This document shows, one piece after another, positions 1 through 9,600 of a stretch of DNA of 64,000 bases. The position numbers were made by a program, and so were the translations under genes. The stretch is from Komagataeibacter xylinus (GTDB lineage Bacteria; Pseudomonadota; Alphaproteobacteria; Acetobacterales; Acetobacteraceae), in contig NZ_QQBI01000012.1 in NCBI RefSeq assembly GCF_004302915.1, positions 1 through 64,000 of the forward strand. The letters are read 5' to 3'. Within the stretch, counting starts at the first letter, position 1; each line of letters begins with the position of its first letter. The notes under the pieces were generated by a model. The model saw only the letters and a list, made by a program, of their open reading frames with translations. It ran no database searches and was not told the origin of the DNA.

Positions 1-63
1 AAAATTTCTTTTGTGCAAAACAGACTTTTTCATAATCTAACCCGATGTACAACCCTTCTGTGA

Positions 64-432
64 GATTTCCGCGTCGAAGCGCTCAGGAAGGGCGATATCG
101 ATGGCTGGATGTCGATTTATGCCACGGATGCCGTCCATGAGTTTCCATTTGCGCCTGAAGGCATGCCGACCAGCCTGACGGGACGGGAGAATATTGCCGC
201 ATACATGCGGCGTCTGCCGTCATTCATTCGCTTCGGTTCACTGAGCGATGTGCGCGTACGTGAAATCGGCGAAGAACTAATCGTGGAAGCGGTAGGCCAC
301 CATAACCGGATTTCTGACGGGGTCCCCTGCGAGATTACCTATGTATGGTTCATCACACGACGTAACGGCAAGGTGACGTTGATCCGGGATTACATGAACC
401 CGATCCAGCTACAGCGTATCGCGGCGTCCTGA
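64..432 (+). pseudogene. 5'-truncated SnoaL-like (NTF2 fold) protein
   Basis: The open frame begins after a stop at 61-63, and family-like sequence is already readable before the first ATG at 109 (VEALRKGDIDGWMSIYA, typical of the first helix of SnoaL proteins). A protein starting at ATG 109 would be 107 aa and lack most of helix 1. Visible features are the DAVHEFPFAPEG segment, GRENIAAYMRRLP, and the closing strands VTLIRDYMNP. Such proteins are small isomerase or hydrolase-like folds, often next to short-chain dehydrogenases, as here. No good start or ribosome binding site is seen for the full helix, so I call it a 5'-truncated remnant. A shortened functional protein from 109 cannot be excluded. 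Confidence 0.6.
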
Positions 433-467
433 CGCACACACGGTTATGAAGGTAAACACTCAGATAG

Positions 468-917
468 ATGCCCTTCCGCTTTCCCGGCCAATCTGAACTG
501 GGGCCGGACATTCATCTCGGATCGTTAATGCGTGCGATGATCCCGAACGGTAGTGGAGCTATCGTTAATGTCGGATCCTACGCATGCTTTCAGACATTTC
601 CATCGATCGCAGCGTATGCCGCATCGAAGGGTGCCCTTGCCCAGTTCACCCGGACACTCGCAGTGGAAGCCATTGGTCATGGGATCCGTGTGAATGCAGT
701 GGGCGCGGGAGATACCGTAACCAATATTCTCAATCATATTCATGCAGACGGCCCATCAGCCCTTGCGGACTATGGCAAACACGCTCCTATCGGACGGGCT
801 GCTCAGCCAGAGGAGATCGCCAGGGTGATTGCCTTTCTCGCATCCGACGAGGCCAGCTTCATGGTCGGGTCGATCGCAATGGCAGATGGTGGGAAAAGCG
901 TAATCCTTCCTGCCTGA
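468..917 (+). pseudogene. Short-chain dehydrogenase/reductase, N-terminal half missing
   Basis: The frame encodes the C-terminal part of a classical SDR: NVGSYA with the catalytic serine, YAASK with the catalytic Tyr and Lys (about residues 49-53), IRVNAVGAGDTVTN, and the closing SFMVGSIAMADGG. The TGxxxGIG nucleotide-binding motif, the NAG motif and the first ~100 residues of a normal ~250-aa SDR are absent. A stop codon lies directly before the first ATG, and recognisable homology starts only near position 505. It cannot bind NAD(P) in the usual way, so it is a gene remnant. It follows the truncated SnoaL gene by 35 bp; the pair has lost both 5' ends, suggesting repeated deletions in this junction. 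Confidence 0.75.
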
Positions 918-1136
918 TCAGATCATTTTCATTTCCGGTCCTATTTTTGCTCGTCATGGCTATGTCTGCCTTGCGGAACGGGCTGTGAACGAGCGATGGT
1001 TGTGGCGCTGCCATGACGTCTCTGTCCCATAATGCCTCCTTCCACTCACGTAAAAATATCACCCCATCAAATGCCAGGACTAAACAGGTTGGTAGTCGGA
1101 GCTAGAAACCCGCAATACCGCCGAGCGTCCCGGGTT

Positions 1137-1295
1137 CTATCCGCACATCCGCAGCGGGGGCGTGGCGGCCAGCAGGACGTCGAACATCGGCTGTGCCTCG
1201 GGGCCGGTTTTCTCGCCTTTGTGGGCCAAGGTGGCCTGTCGCATCGCGGCGACAGCGGTAACGTCCTGGGGCAGAAGAGGCTGGATGATCGTCAT
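1137..1295 (-). pseudogene. N-terminal fragment of an alpha/beta hydrolase (esterase)
   Basis: From ATG 1295 on the minus strand the frame reads MTIIQPLLP, then VAAMRQATLAHKGEKTGPEA and QPMFDVLLAATPP. This resembles the cap-forming N-terminus of hormone-sensitive-lipase-type esterases. It stops after about 52 codons, before the HGG oxyanion motif and any catalytic residue, and no continuation is readable in the other frames. I call it a gene remnant. It lies 35 bp upstream of the next minus-strand gene in the direction of reading. The 918-1136 stretch before it holds no supportable feature. The family assignment rests on pattern recognition only. Confidence 0.45.
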
Positions 1296-1330
1296 GAACC
1301 ATCTCCCTGACCGGTGCGTGGGGTCGGCGT

Positions 1331-2209
1331 TCAGCCGTTCGCCCACTGGGTGGTGGCGTCCTTTACGAACGCGGCATAAGAGCGCGGGGCGTGACCGAGC
1401 AACTTCGTCAGGTGCGCGATGTCGCCTGCCGTCGCGACCGCCCCATCGGTCTGGTAGCGGGTGAACATCAGGCGCAGATCGAGGGCGTGCCAGGCCGGCA
1501 GCATGGTCTTCATGCGTTGTTCCATCACACCGAGATCATCGCCGCCGTAGCGGATGGAGCGGCCGAGCGCAGCGCTCCAGATGGCGGCGATGCCTTCGCC
1601 GGTCAGGCCATCCGGACCGACCAGCGCATAGGTCTCGCGGCCGAGCGGTGCCACGGCCTGCTCCCGGCGAACCAGTTCGATCGCGGCGGCCTCGCCAATG
1701 TCGCGGATATCGACCATCGAAACGCCCCTGGCGCCGATCGGCGCGCCGTACGCACCGAATTTCAGCAGCGGATCCTTCTGGCGCAGGTCATTCTGGATGA
1801 AATAGGCCGGGCGCAGGATAGTCGCAGGCAGGTCGAGCGCCTCGATCATCCGCTCGACCGTGTGCTTGCCGGCGAAATGCGGCACGTCGGCGTAGGCCTC
1901 GCCCATGAACACCGACAGATAGACGATGCCCTTGACGCCGGCCTCGCGCGCGACCGTCAGGGCCAGCATGGCCTGGGTCAGTTCATCGGCGACGTTCGGG
2001 GCCAACAGGAACAATGTGCTGACGCCTTCGAGCGCGGCCCGGACCGAGTCGACATCGGCGAGATCGCCGCGGACCGGTGTCACGCCGGAGGGAAGCTGAG
2101 CTTTCTCGGGCGAGCGGGTCAGGGCGCGGACCTCGAGATTCCGCCCCTGTAGATGGGCCAGGACCTGGGACCCGATGGTCCCCGTGCTGCCAGTCACCAG
2201 AATAGTCAT
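1331..2209 (-). CDS. NmrA-like NAD(P)-binding oxidoreductase
   Basis: This 292-aa protein is an atypical short-chain dehydrogenase of the NmrA/HSCARG type. The N-terminal Rossmann motif TGSTGTIGSQV (GxxGxxG) follows the start directly, then ALTRSPEKA (an Arg typical of NADP-preferring members), and GDLADVDSVRAAL. The family lacks the Tyr-Lys pair of classical SDRs and acts as a redox sensor or quinone/NAD(P)H-dependent reductase. I chose ATG 2209 because the Rossmann strand begins right there; an upstream in-frame ATG would add 57 unrelated residues. It is divergently transcribed from a LysR fragment with a clear dyad between them, the classic arrangement of a LysR-controlled stress oxidoreductase. 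Function beyond the family is unknown. Confidence 0.8.
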   Translation of the reverse strand: MTILVTGSTGTIGSQVLAHLQGRNLEVRALTRSPEKAQLPSGVTPVRGDLADVDSVRAALEGVSTLFLLAPNVADELTQAMLALTVAREAGVKGIVYLSVFMGEAYADVPHFAGKHTVERMIEALDLPATILRPAYFIQNDLRQKDPLLKFGAYGAPIGARGVSMVDIRDIGEAAAIELVRREQAVAPLGRETYALVGPDGLTGEGIAAIWSAALGRSIRYGGDDLGVMEQRMKTMLPAWHALDLRLMFTRYQTDGAVATAGDIAHLTKLLGHAPRSYAAFVKDATTQWANG

Positions 2210-2284
2210 TGTGAACACTCCTGAAAATATTGCGTCTCGAAGAGAAAGATATCCATTCCAATCGAGAATATGAGACGGCATTTT

Positions 2285-2301
2285 TGAGACGACGTGTCTC
2301 A
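2285..2301. promoter_or_regulatory. LysR-type operator between oxidoreductase and truncated lysR
   Basis: TGAGACGACGTGTCTCA has perfect 6-bp arms (TGAGAC/GTCTCA) and fits the T-N11-A dyad recognised by LysR proteins. A further GAGAC half site lies just upstream (2268-2272). It sits in the 108-bp divergent space between the NmrA-like gene and the lysR start at 2318, where an autoregulatory LysR site is expected. Because the regulator itself is destroyed, the site may now be orphaned. Confidence 0.5.
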
Positions 2302-2317
2302 ATATCGGAACAGCGCG

Positions 2318-2434
2318 ATGAACCTCGAAGCCCTCTCCAACTTCAATCTGGTCGCTGCCCATGCGCGGTTGAACTGGCACTTGAAGACGGCGTGGCGACC
2401 AAGACCCATGTTCTCAATACGCTTCATCGCCTGA
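2318..2434 (+). pseudogene. LysR-family regulator, truncated after about 15 codons
   Basis: ATG 2318 starts MNLEALSNFNLVAAH, the characteristic first helix of a LysR helix-turn-helix protein. After codon 15 (about 2362) the frame runs into sequence that, in another frame, encodes the IS21 istA C-terminus, and it ends at 2434. More than 90 percent of a normal ~300-aa regulator is missing. The break coincides with the IS21 remnant. The usual IS left end is absent, so the truncation involved a deletion as well as an insertion. Confidence 0.7.
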
Positions 2435-2559
2435 TCGATGCCAAGAGAACCGTGGTTCCCCGGCTTGATGCCCCACAGGCCCTGGTGCTCGAACACGAAC
2501 CGTGCGCCGATACAGGGCGATATGACATCCTGCGAAGGGACAGCCGCCATGCGTCATGA
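2362..2559 (+). pseudogene. istA: IS21 transposase IstA, C-terminal remnant
   Basis: The frame ending at TGA 2557-2559 reads AVELALEDGVATKTHVLNTL, then HRLIDAK and further sequence typical of the extreme C-terminus of IstA transposases. The DDE catalytic core lies upstream in intact genes and is gone here. The end overlaps the istB start (ATG 2549), as usual in the family, where both genes form one operon. Confidence 0.75.
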
Positions 2560-3329
2560 TCCTGCCGCTGCTTCACTTGTCGTCATGCTCCGTGGATTGC
2601 GGATGTATGGCATGTCCCAGGCCACGGCTGATCTCATAGAGCAGGGCGCACCCGCCTTCGAGGCGGCCATCCCCATCCTCTCGCAGCTTCTGAAGGCGGA
2701 ACTGGCCGAACGCGAAGTGCGCTCCATCGCCTACCAGACAAAGACCGCCCGGTTCCCCGCCTATAAAGACCTGTCCGGGTTCTCCTTTGCCAATACGCAG
2801 GTCAACGAGCCCATGATCCGCCAGTTCCATAGCGGGGACTTCATCGAGCGTGCTGAGAATGTCGTGCTGATCGGTGGCCCGGGAACCGGGAAAAACCCAC
2901 CTAGCGACCGCGCTGGCCATCCAGGCGATTACCCATCACCGCAAGAAGGCGCGCTTCTGGTCAACGGTCGACCTGGTCAATGCGCTCGAACAGGAAAAGA
3001 CCGCCAACCGGGCCGGGCAGATTGCCGACAGGCTGCTCCGCCTGGATCTCGTGATCCTTGATGAACTCGGTTATCTCCCTTTCAGTGCGTCTGGCGGCGC
3101 CCTGCTGTTCCATCTGCTCAGCCGCCTCTACGAGCGCACCAGTGTCATCATCACAACCAATCTGAGCTTCAGTGAATGGGGAGACGTCTTTGGTGACCCG
3201 AAGATGACAACGGCGCTTCTCGATCGGCTGACTCATCACTGTCATATCCTCGAGACAGGAAATGACAGCTACAGGTTCCGCGCCAGCACCGCCGCGTCAA
3301 AAAACAGAAAGGACAGACCCCCTTCCTGA
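2549..3329 (+). pseudogene. istB: IS21 helper ATPase IstB, single-base frameshift
   Basis: IstB is the AAA+ ATPase that assists IstA in transposition. ATG 2549 opens a frame running through LRGLRMYGMSQATADLI and the Walker A region GGPGTGK at about 2875-2893, then loses homology. The next frame resumes at once with [20 protein letters not shown], the Walker [13 protein letters not shown], and the end at 3329. The two halves meet at a run of five A where four would restore GPGTGKTHLA. One extra A is therefore the simplest explanation. If this is not a sequencing error, the gene is dead because the frame breaks inside the P-loop. Confidence 0.85.
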
Positions 3330-3361
3330 CCGCCCGACTATGCCTGAAATAGCATCTGGCT

Positions 3362-3411
3362 GGGTCAATTCCTGATGAAAAACCCGGGTCAGTTCTCACT
3401 GAAAATCAACA
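3362..3411 (+). repeat. IS21 right-end terminal repeats
   Basis: Two related 20-bp units lie in direct orientation: GGGTCAATTCCTGATGAAAA at 3362-3381 and GGGTCAGTTCTCACTGAAAA at 3386-3405, followed by TCAACA. IS21-family elements carry several transposase-binding repeats at each end and finish in CA, so this marks the right boundary. From here to 3519 no gene is seen. Confidence 0.65.
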
Positions 3412-3519
3412 TTTTGATGTCCTGCAGGATATTACGGGGCAGGACTGATACGATACGGTCCAGATGCGGCCGGGGCCCGGTGGCGAATTATACCGCCATT
3501 GGCCCGCAAGAGGCCGCAC

Positions 3520-5007
3520 TCATGCCTTTGACTGCCTGAACATCCAGTCGCGTGCGGCCCTGATGTAGAAGAACTTGCGTGCCGAGCCCATGTGGTCAAC
3601 TCCGTCAAATGTCAGGAACGTGACATTGGCGTCTTTTGCAAGGTAGCCGTTGACCTGATCCGTCAGCTTCTGCTGATGATCAACAGGAAAGATAAGGGCA
3701 GGATCAAGCTGTTCTTTCGGGCGCACCACGGTGCCACCGGCCTTTTCCCATACCGGCATGCATTTCTCGTTCCATGGCGTCGCCTTGTCATCTTCCGAAC
3801 CGGTAATGATCAGGATCTTCTGTCTGGCAAGGGGCACGACATCGGCTGGCCGCTGCTGGCCCGCGATGATCAGCCCGGCGGCAAAGATTTCCGGATGTCT
3901 GGCCATCAGCCACAGCGATGTCATGGCCCCCATGGACCAGCCGGTGCAGTAAACCCGTTTCGGGTCGATTTTCAGGACCTTGTCACGTCGGTCTGCCCGG
4001 TTGGGGTTGCCATAATTCCATGTGTTGCCAAGCAGGGATTCAACCAGCCGGTAGGTGTTCTCCACGTCTGATGTATGTTCCCAGTAATCGTTCATGGTCG
4101 TGCGCTCGTAGCGCGGGGTAATGACCACGCATTCATGCCGGTCCTGTTCTTCGGGCAGGCTCCAGATACTGGCAATACACTGTTCGGTCAGCGTCTGGGC
4201 GCAGGTGCCATCCGGGCTGGTGCCGGAATGTGTAACGGCCAGAACGAGGGGATAGGCCCGGTTTTCGCCGCCTTCGGCCAGAAAGGATTTCGGCAGGTAT
4301 ATGCTGTATTCCAGCCATGTGGAACGCGTATCGTCCCACCACCAGTGATTCTGCTCCCACGCATCAACCCCACGGATCACGACCCGGTTGCCGTGATGCC
4401 CCGTGTTGCTCCATACGGTCTTGCTGGCTGCATAGACCACGCCGCCCATGGTTCTGACGCCCTTGTCCTGTGTCAGCGTAACCCGGTCGCTATCGGTGGT
4501 GGGCAGGCTGAGGTCCGGGTCATGAGTGAACTCGGCGATGGCATACCGACCGGGAACATTTTTGCGGTCAGGGCGAAGCGCCGGGGCGTCATTGGTATAA
4601 ATGGCCGCGACAGGGCGCGGTCTTGCTTTCGCCGTCGTGTCATTCTTGTCGGGTTCCTGCGGCATGCCGGCAAAGAACCCGCTGGCGGCAGGAAAAACAG
4701 CCGCCGTGTAGGTATCCGGCGCCAGACTGGCCGGGTCAATCGCGACATCGTATTCCACTGCGATGCCATAAACCTTCTCCCCTCCACCGGTGACCTCGCA
4801 CAGGGCGCAGATACCCTGAAGGCCCGGATTGGCAGGCTTGTGGGGACCAGGGCCATCCTGACCATCCGGCCCACCGGACGATGCCGCCATGAAACCGTGC
4901 CCGCCCCCTGCGGCATGGGCCTGCCGGGCACCGGCGCCCATGGCGGCGGCAACACCTGCAAACATGGCGCCGCTCGCCACGAAATTGCGTCTTGATACAT
5001 CGGTCAT
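3520..5007 (-). CDS. Tat-exported alpha/beta hydrolase (esterase or peptidase type)
   Basis: This 495-aa protein begins with a Tat signal (SRRNF at residues 5-9, then a hydrophobic stretch and an AHA-A cleavage-like site near residue 33). The C-terminal half is an alpha/beta hydrolase resembling the putative peptidase and polyhydroxyalkanoate-depolymerase-like group: nucleophile elbow GWSMGAM, then ITGSEDDKATPW for the acid, and FDGVDHMGS for the catalytic His. The N-terminal ~200 residues look like a separate beta-rich module. Tat export implies folding in the cytoplasm before secretion to the periplasm. A TATAAT-like -10 element lies upstream at 5058-5063 on the minus strand. The gene stands alone between the IS21 remnant and the efflux operon. 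Substrate is unknown; carbohydrate esterase is an equally good reading. Confidence 0.75.
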   Translation of the reverse strand: MTDVSRRNFVASGAMFAGVAAAMGAGARQAHAAGGGHGFMAASSGGPDGQDGPGPHKPANPGLQGICALCEVTGGGEKVYGIAVEYDVAIDPASLAPDTYTAAVFPAASGFFAGMPQEPDKNDTTAKARPRPVAAIYTNDAPALRPDRKNVPGRYAIAEFTHDPDLSLPTTDSDRVTLTQDKGVRTMGGVVYAASKTVWSNTGHHGNRVVIRGVDAWEQNHWWWDDTRSTWLEYSIYLPKSFLAEGGENRAYPLVLAVTHSGTSPDGTCAQTLTEQCIASIWSLPEEQDRHECVVITPRYERTTMNDYWEHTSDVENTYRLVESLLGNTWNYGNPNRADRRDKVLKIDPKRVYCTGWSMGAMTSLWLMARHPEIFAAGLIIAGQQRPADVVPLARQKILIITGSEDDKATPWNEKCMPVWEKAGGTVVRPKEQLDPALIFPVDHQQKLTDQVNGYLAKDANVTFLTFDGVDHMGSARKFFYIRAARDWMFRQSKA

Positions 5008-5103
5008 GGGTCTGTTCTCCGATCAGGGGCTGATATGATTATGAAAATACCGTCAGCATTATAAAATGACTTGATAAATCACGGCGCACGCATATTGCCT
5101 TCC

Positions 5104-6675
5104 TTATTCCCGCGCATGCTTTTCAAGGAAGGAGGGAACCAGCGGGTTATCGCGCTGGAGGGAATTCTTGCTGGGCAGTTGCGACACGTCCCATCCGCCA
5201 CCAAGGTCGGCAATCAGCTTCACGCTGGCCAGCAGGCGGTTTTCCTGAATCTGCAGGGCACTTTCCTGATCCCCCAGCGCGGTCTGCTGGGTGGTGATGA
5301 CCGTGGTGTAGATGGCGGTGCCAAAACGGTATTCATTCATCGCCACATCAACCGCCTTGACTGCCGCACGCACGGCGGCATCCTGCTGGCTGGCCTGGTG
5401 TTCAAGAATACGCAGGCTGGAAAGCTGGTCTTCCGTATCCTGCAGGGCGGTCAGCACGGTCTGGCGATAGGTGGCAACCGCGTTGTCATAATCGGCATTG
5501 GCTTCCTGCACCGCTGCTGTTCGTGCGCCGCCTTCGAACAGGGTCTCGCTTCCCGCTGCCCCCAGTGACCATATCCGGTTGGCGACCTGGATCAGCGACT
5601 GGACCGGATTGCCGCTGTAGCCATAGGCAGCGGACAGGGTGACATCAGGGTAGAAGGCGGCAATCGCGGCTCCGATTTCCGCATTATATTCCTCCATCGC
5701 GCGCTCGGCCGCGGCAATATCGGGGCGACGTTGCAGCAGCGTTGCCGGAAGGCCGACCGGCACGGCCGGAATGGCCGCAGGCATGGCGGCGCGCGCAATG
5801 GTCAGATCGGCGGGCGCGCGGCCCACCAGCACCGCAATTGCATGCTCATATTCCGACCGCGCCACATCCGTTGCGGTCGCACTGGCGCGGGTCTGGTCCA
5901 GTTCGGTTTCGGCCTGCAGTTCGTCGCCTGCGTTCAGTGTACCGCCTTCGTGCTGGTTGCGGATGATTTCAAGATTATGCGCATACAGCGCTGCCGAGCG
6001 GTCCAGCAGCGACTTGAGGGATTCCTCATAGCGCATTTCAAAATAGTCCTGCGCCAGCTGCGACTGGTACGACAGGCGGGCATTGGCAATATCGGCGGCA
6101 CTGGCCTGTGCGGCGGTCACCTGTTCCTGTATCTGGCGGCGGATCTTGCCCCACAGATCCAGATCCCAGTCGGCACTGAGTTGGGCCGCATAGGTATTGC
6201 GCGTGGAACCAGTGCTGTAGGTGGTGCCGCTGGTTGACGTCGCAGTACTGCCCTGACTATTGCGCGCAAAGCTCAGGTCGCCGGAAAGCGTTGGGTAAAG
6301 GCTGGCTTTTGCCGCGTTCACCAGGGCGCGCGCCTTGCGGTACTGGGCTTCGTATTCCTTCAGGTTCTGGTTGGACAACGCCACCTGGTCTTCAAGCGCG
6401 TTCAGGGTGGGGTCATTATAGACCAGCCACCATTTGCCCTTTGGTATTGCCGCCATATCTGGCTGGCTGACGGTCCAGCCGGGGGCGGGCTGCAGTTCCT
6501 TGAACCGGGCCGAGATGACGGGCGCGGGATGTTTATAGCGCGGGCCAACCATAAGGCAGCCTGACAGCGTGAGCGCCGCCAGCAGGACCGTCGTGCCGCG
6601 CAGGGCCGTGTGCAGACGGGCGGAAAGGGAAGAAGAATACGGCATGGAACTGTCCTGATACGTCATCATGCTCAT
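5104..6675 (-). CDS. NodT-type RND outer membrane factor lipoprotein
   Basis: This is the TolC-like outer membrane channel of an RND efflux system, about 523 aa. A lipoprotein signal ends in the lipobox LSGC (followed by LMVGPRYKHP, typical of NodT/OprM proteins), then two repeated OEP domains with long coiled helices. Start 6675 gives an ATGA overlap with the upstream pump gene; a second ATG at 6645 sits closer to the signal sequence and is possible. It is the last gene of the operon that begins with the two-component system at 16.6 kb, so the operon encodes a full tripartite exporter without borrowing a TolC. Confidence 0.9.
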   Translation of the reverse strand: MSMMTYQDSSMPYSSSLSARLHTALRGTTVLLAALTLSGCLMVGPRYKHPAPVISARFKELQPAPGWTVSQPDMAAIPKGKWWLVYNDPTLNALEDQVALSNQNLKEYEAQYRKARALVNAAKASLYPTLSGDLSFARNSQGSTATSTSGTTYSTGSTRNTYAAQLSADWDLDLWGKIRRQIQEQVTAAQASAADIANARLSYQSQLAQDYFEMRYEESLKSLLDRSAALYAHNLEIIRNQHEGGTLNAGDELQAETELDQTRASATATDVARSEYEHAIAVLVGRAPADLTIARAAMPAAIPAVPVGLPATLLQRRPDIAAAERAMEEYNAEIGAAIAAFYPDVTLSAAYGYSGNPVQSLIQVANRIWSLGAAGSETLFEGGARTAAVQEANADYDNAVATYRQTVLTALQDTEDQLSSLRILEHQASQQDAAVRAAVKAVDVAMNEYRFGTAIYTTVITTQQTALGDQESALQIQENRLLASVKLIADLGGGWDVSQLPSKNSLQRDNPLVPSFLEKHARE

Positions 6676-9600
6676 GAGGAGCGGGCAGGGCGCACGGCGC
6701 GCGCAATGGCATGGAAAAAGGCGGGAAGGCGACGGCGCCCCCACTGGCCCAGACGGTCGAGATACAGATACACGACCGGTGTCGTGTAAAGCGTCAGGAT
6801 CTGGCTGAACAGCAGCCCCCCCATGATCGCGATACCCAGCGGGCGGCGCAGTTCGGCTCCGTAGCCGTTGCCCACAACAAGCGGCAGCGCGCCCATGGCG
6901 GCGGCAATGGTCGTCATCATGATCGGGCGGAAGCGCAGCAGGCAGGCGGTATGGATGGCGTCCTGTGCAGGGCGGTTGTGGTTGCGTTCCTCGGTAATGG
7001 CGAAATCCACCAGCATGATGGCGTTCTTCTTCACGATCCCGATCAGCAGGATCAGTCCGATCAGCGCAATCAGGTCAAACTCCTGCCCCAGCAGGTACAG
7101 CGCCAGCAACGCCCCCACACCAGCAGAGGGCAGGGTGGAGAGAATGGTCAGCGGATGGACATAGCTTTCATACAGGATGCCCAGCACCAGATAGACAGCA
7201 CCCAGTGCCGCCACGATCAGCAGCGGTTCGTTGCTCGCCGAACTCTGGAACTGGGCGGCGGTGCCGGCAAAATGCCCGTGCACGCTTGCCGGCACCTGCA
7301 GCCGGGCGGTTTCCTCATTGATGATCCGCGTGGCATCGGACATGGAGGCACCGGACGCCAGATTGAACGACAGCGTGGCCGCCAGCGACTGCCCCTGATG
7401 GTTCACACTGAGCGGCATGGTGGCGGACTGCATGCTGGACACGACCGAAAGCGGCACCATCGTCTCTGCCGTAGACGACACGGCCGACCCGCTGGAGGCC
7501 CCGCTGCCGCCCGCAAGGCTGTTCTGGATCTGGTTGGCAAAGGACTGGCTGCTGAGCGAGGATGAGGTGGTGGACGTGGTGGAGGCGGACGTCACCTTGA
7601 TCGTATTGCTCTGCGTGCTGCCGCTGGCGGTGCCCCCTGATGTGCTGACCCATACCTGCTGCAGGATGTCGGCATTGTCCCAGTATTTCGGCAGGACGTT
7701 CATCACGACGCGGTACTGGTTCAGCGGATTGTAGATGACCGAGGCCGCGCGCTGGCCAAAGGCGTCATAGATCGTGTTGGAGATCAGTTGCGGGGTCAGG
7801 TTCGTCCGCCCCGATACGTCACGGTTGATCATGACATTGGTGGAAAGCCCGCCCTGCTGCACGTCCGATGAGACATCGCGCAGTTCAGCATGCTTCTGCA
7901 GTGCCGCCTGCAGGCGGGGAATCCAGTGGTACAGCGTCGCCGCGTCATCGCTTTGCAATGTGTACTGATAGGCCCCGTTGGCCTGCCGCCCGCCTGAGGG
8001 CAGGAGGCTGGGCAGCATGGCAATGAACTGCCCGCCCACCAGATCATGCGTGCGGTGGGTCAGGTCGGCCAGTGTCTGGCTGATGGTGGTCCTGCGCTTT
8101 GCCTTGTCGATCAGGTCAATGAAGATATTGGCCTGGTTGCTGGAATTGCGGCCACCAACAAAGCCGGTCACGCCGGAGACCTGACCGTTCTCCAGAATGT
8201 TCTTTTCCACCTGATCGACCTTCGCCAGCATCTCATCAAAGGAGGTGGCCTGATCGGCTACGAGATGCGCCATCATCATGCCGGTGTCCTCGGTCGGGAA
8301 CAGGCCCTTGGGCATGAACACGAACAGCACGCCCATCATCCCGATGGTTACAGGCAGCGAAAGCAGCACCAGCCTGCGATGGCGCAGTGCCGTGGCCAGT
8401 GAGCGGCCATAGGCATTTTCCACATAAGCAAAGCCGCGTTCCATCCGCACGGAAAGGCGGGACCAGAAATTGGGCTTTCTGTCAGCCCGCGCTTCCCCCG
8501 ATGGCAGGATCCGCGCGCACATCATGGGTGTAAGCGTGAGCGAGAGCACCATGGAGACGAGTACCGTCACCGAAATAGTCACGGCGAATTCATGCAACAG
8601 GCTGCCCATCAGCCCCCCCAGCATGAGAATGGGCAGGAACACCGCCACCAGCGAGATGGAAACCGACAGCACGGTAAAGGCTACTTCCTGCGCGCCCTGC
8701 AGCACCGCATCGGCGCGGCTCGCCCCCTGTTCCATATGGCGGCTGATGTTTTCGATCACCACAATGGCGTCATCCACCACGAAGCCCGTCGCAATGGTCA
8801 GCGCCATGAGCGAGAGACTGTCGAGCGAATAGCTCATGAGCTTCATCACGCCAAACGTCGTGACCAGCGATGCGGGAATGACCAGGGCCGGCACGATGGT
8901 CGTGCGCGGCGAACGCAGGAACACCAGCACCACGCCCACCACCAGCAGCACCGACAGGACCAGCGTGCTCTTGGTATCGGTCAGGGCGGCCTGGATGGTG
9001 GCGGAGCGGTCCATGCCGACATGCAGCTCCACATCGGCAGGCAGGGCGGCCTTCAGGGTCGGGAACTGCGCCTTGATCTGGTTGATGGTCTGGACCACGT
9101 TGGCCCCCGCACGCGGGAAGACAATGGCCAGAACGGCAGGCTTGCGGTTAAAAAAGCCACCATTTTCAACATTTTCCACCCCGTCAGTCACCTGTGCCAC
9201 GTCCTCCAGCCGTACAGGACGCATGCTGCGATAGGCCACGATCAGACCCTTGAGGTCCTTTGCGCCATGAACCTGATCGTTGGTCTGCAAAATCAGGCGC
9301 TGCCTGCCACGATTGAGGAACCCCTTGGGTGTATTGGCATTGGCGGAGGACAGGGCAGCACGGATATCCTCGAATCCGATGCCGTATTTGAACAGGGCGA
9401 GAGGATTGAGTTCCACCCGCACGGCAGGCAGCGCCGCCCCCCCCAGCAGAAGCTGCCCCACGCCACTGATCTGGGACAGATGCTGTTCAAGCACATTGGT
9501 TGCCACGTCATAGACCTGCGCTGGCGTTCTGGTGTCCGATGTGAGGGCAAGGACCATGACCGGCATGCCGGCGGTATTGGCTTCGACATAGGTCGGGTTC

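Larger units (their letters stand above)
2362..3411 (+). mobile_element. IS21-family element, 5'-deleted remnant
   Basis: The segment carries the last ~65 codons of istA, a complete-length but frameshifted istB, and a right end with two related 20-bp repeats, closing with TCAACA at about 3411. The left terminus and most of istA are lost; the remnant is fused directly to codon 15 of lysR. Neither gene can make a full product, so the copy is immobile on its own. Confidence 0.8.
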
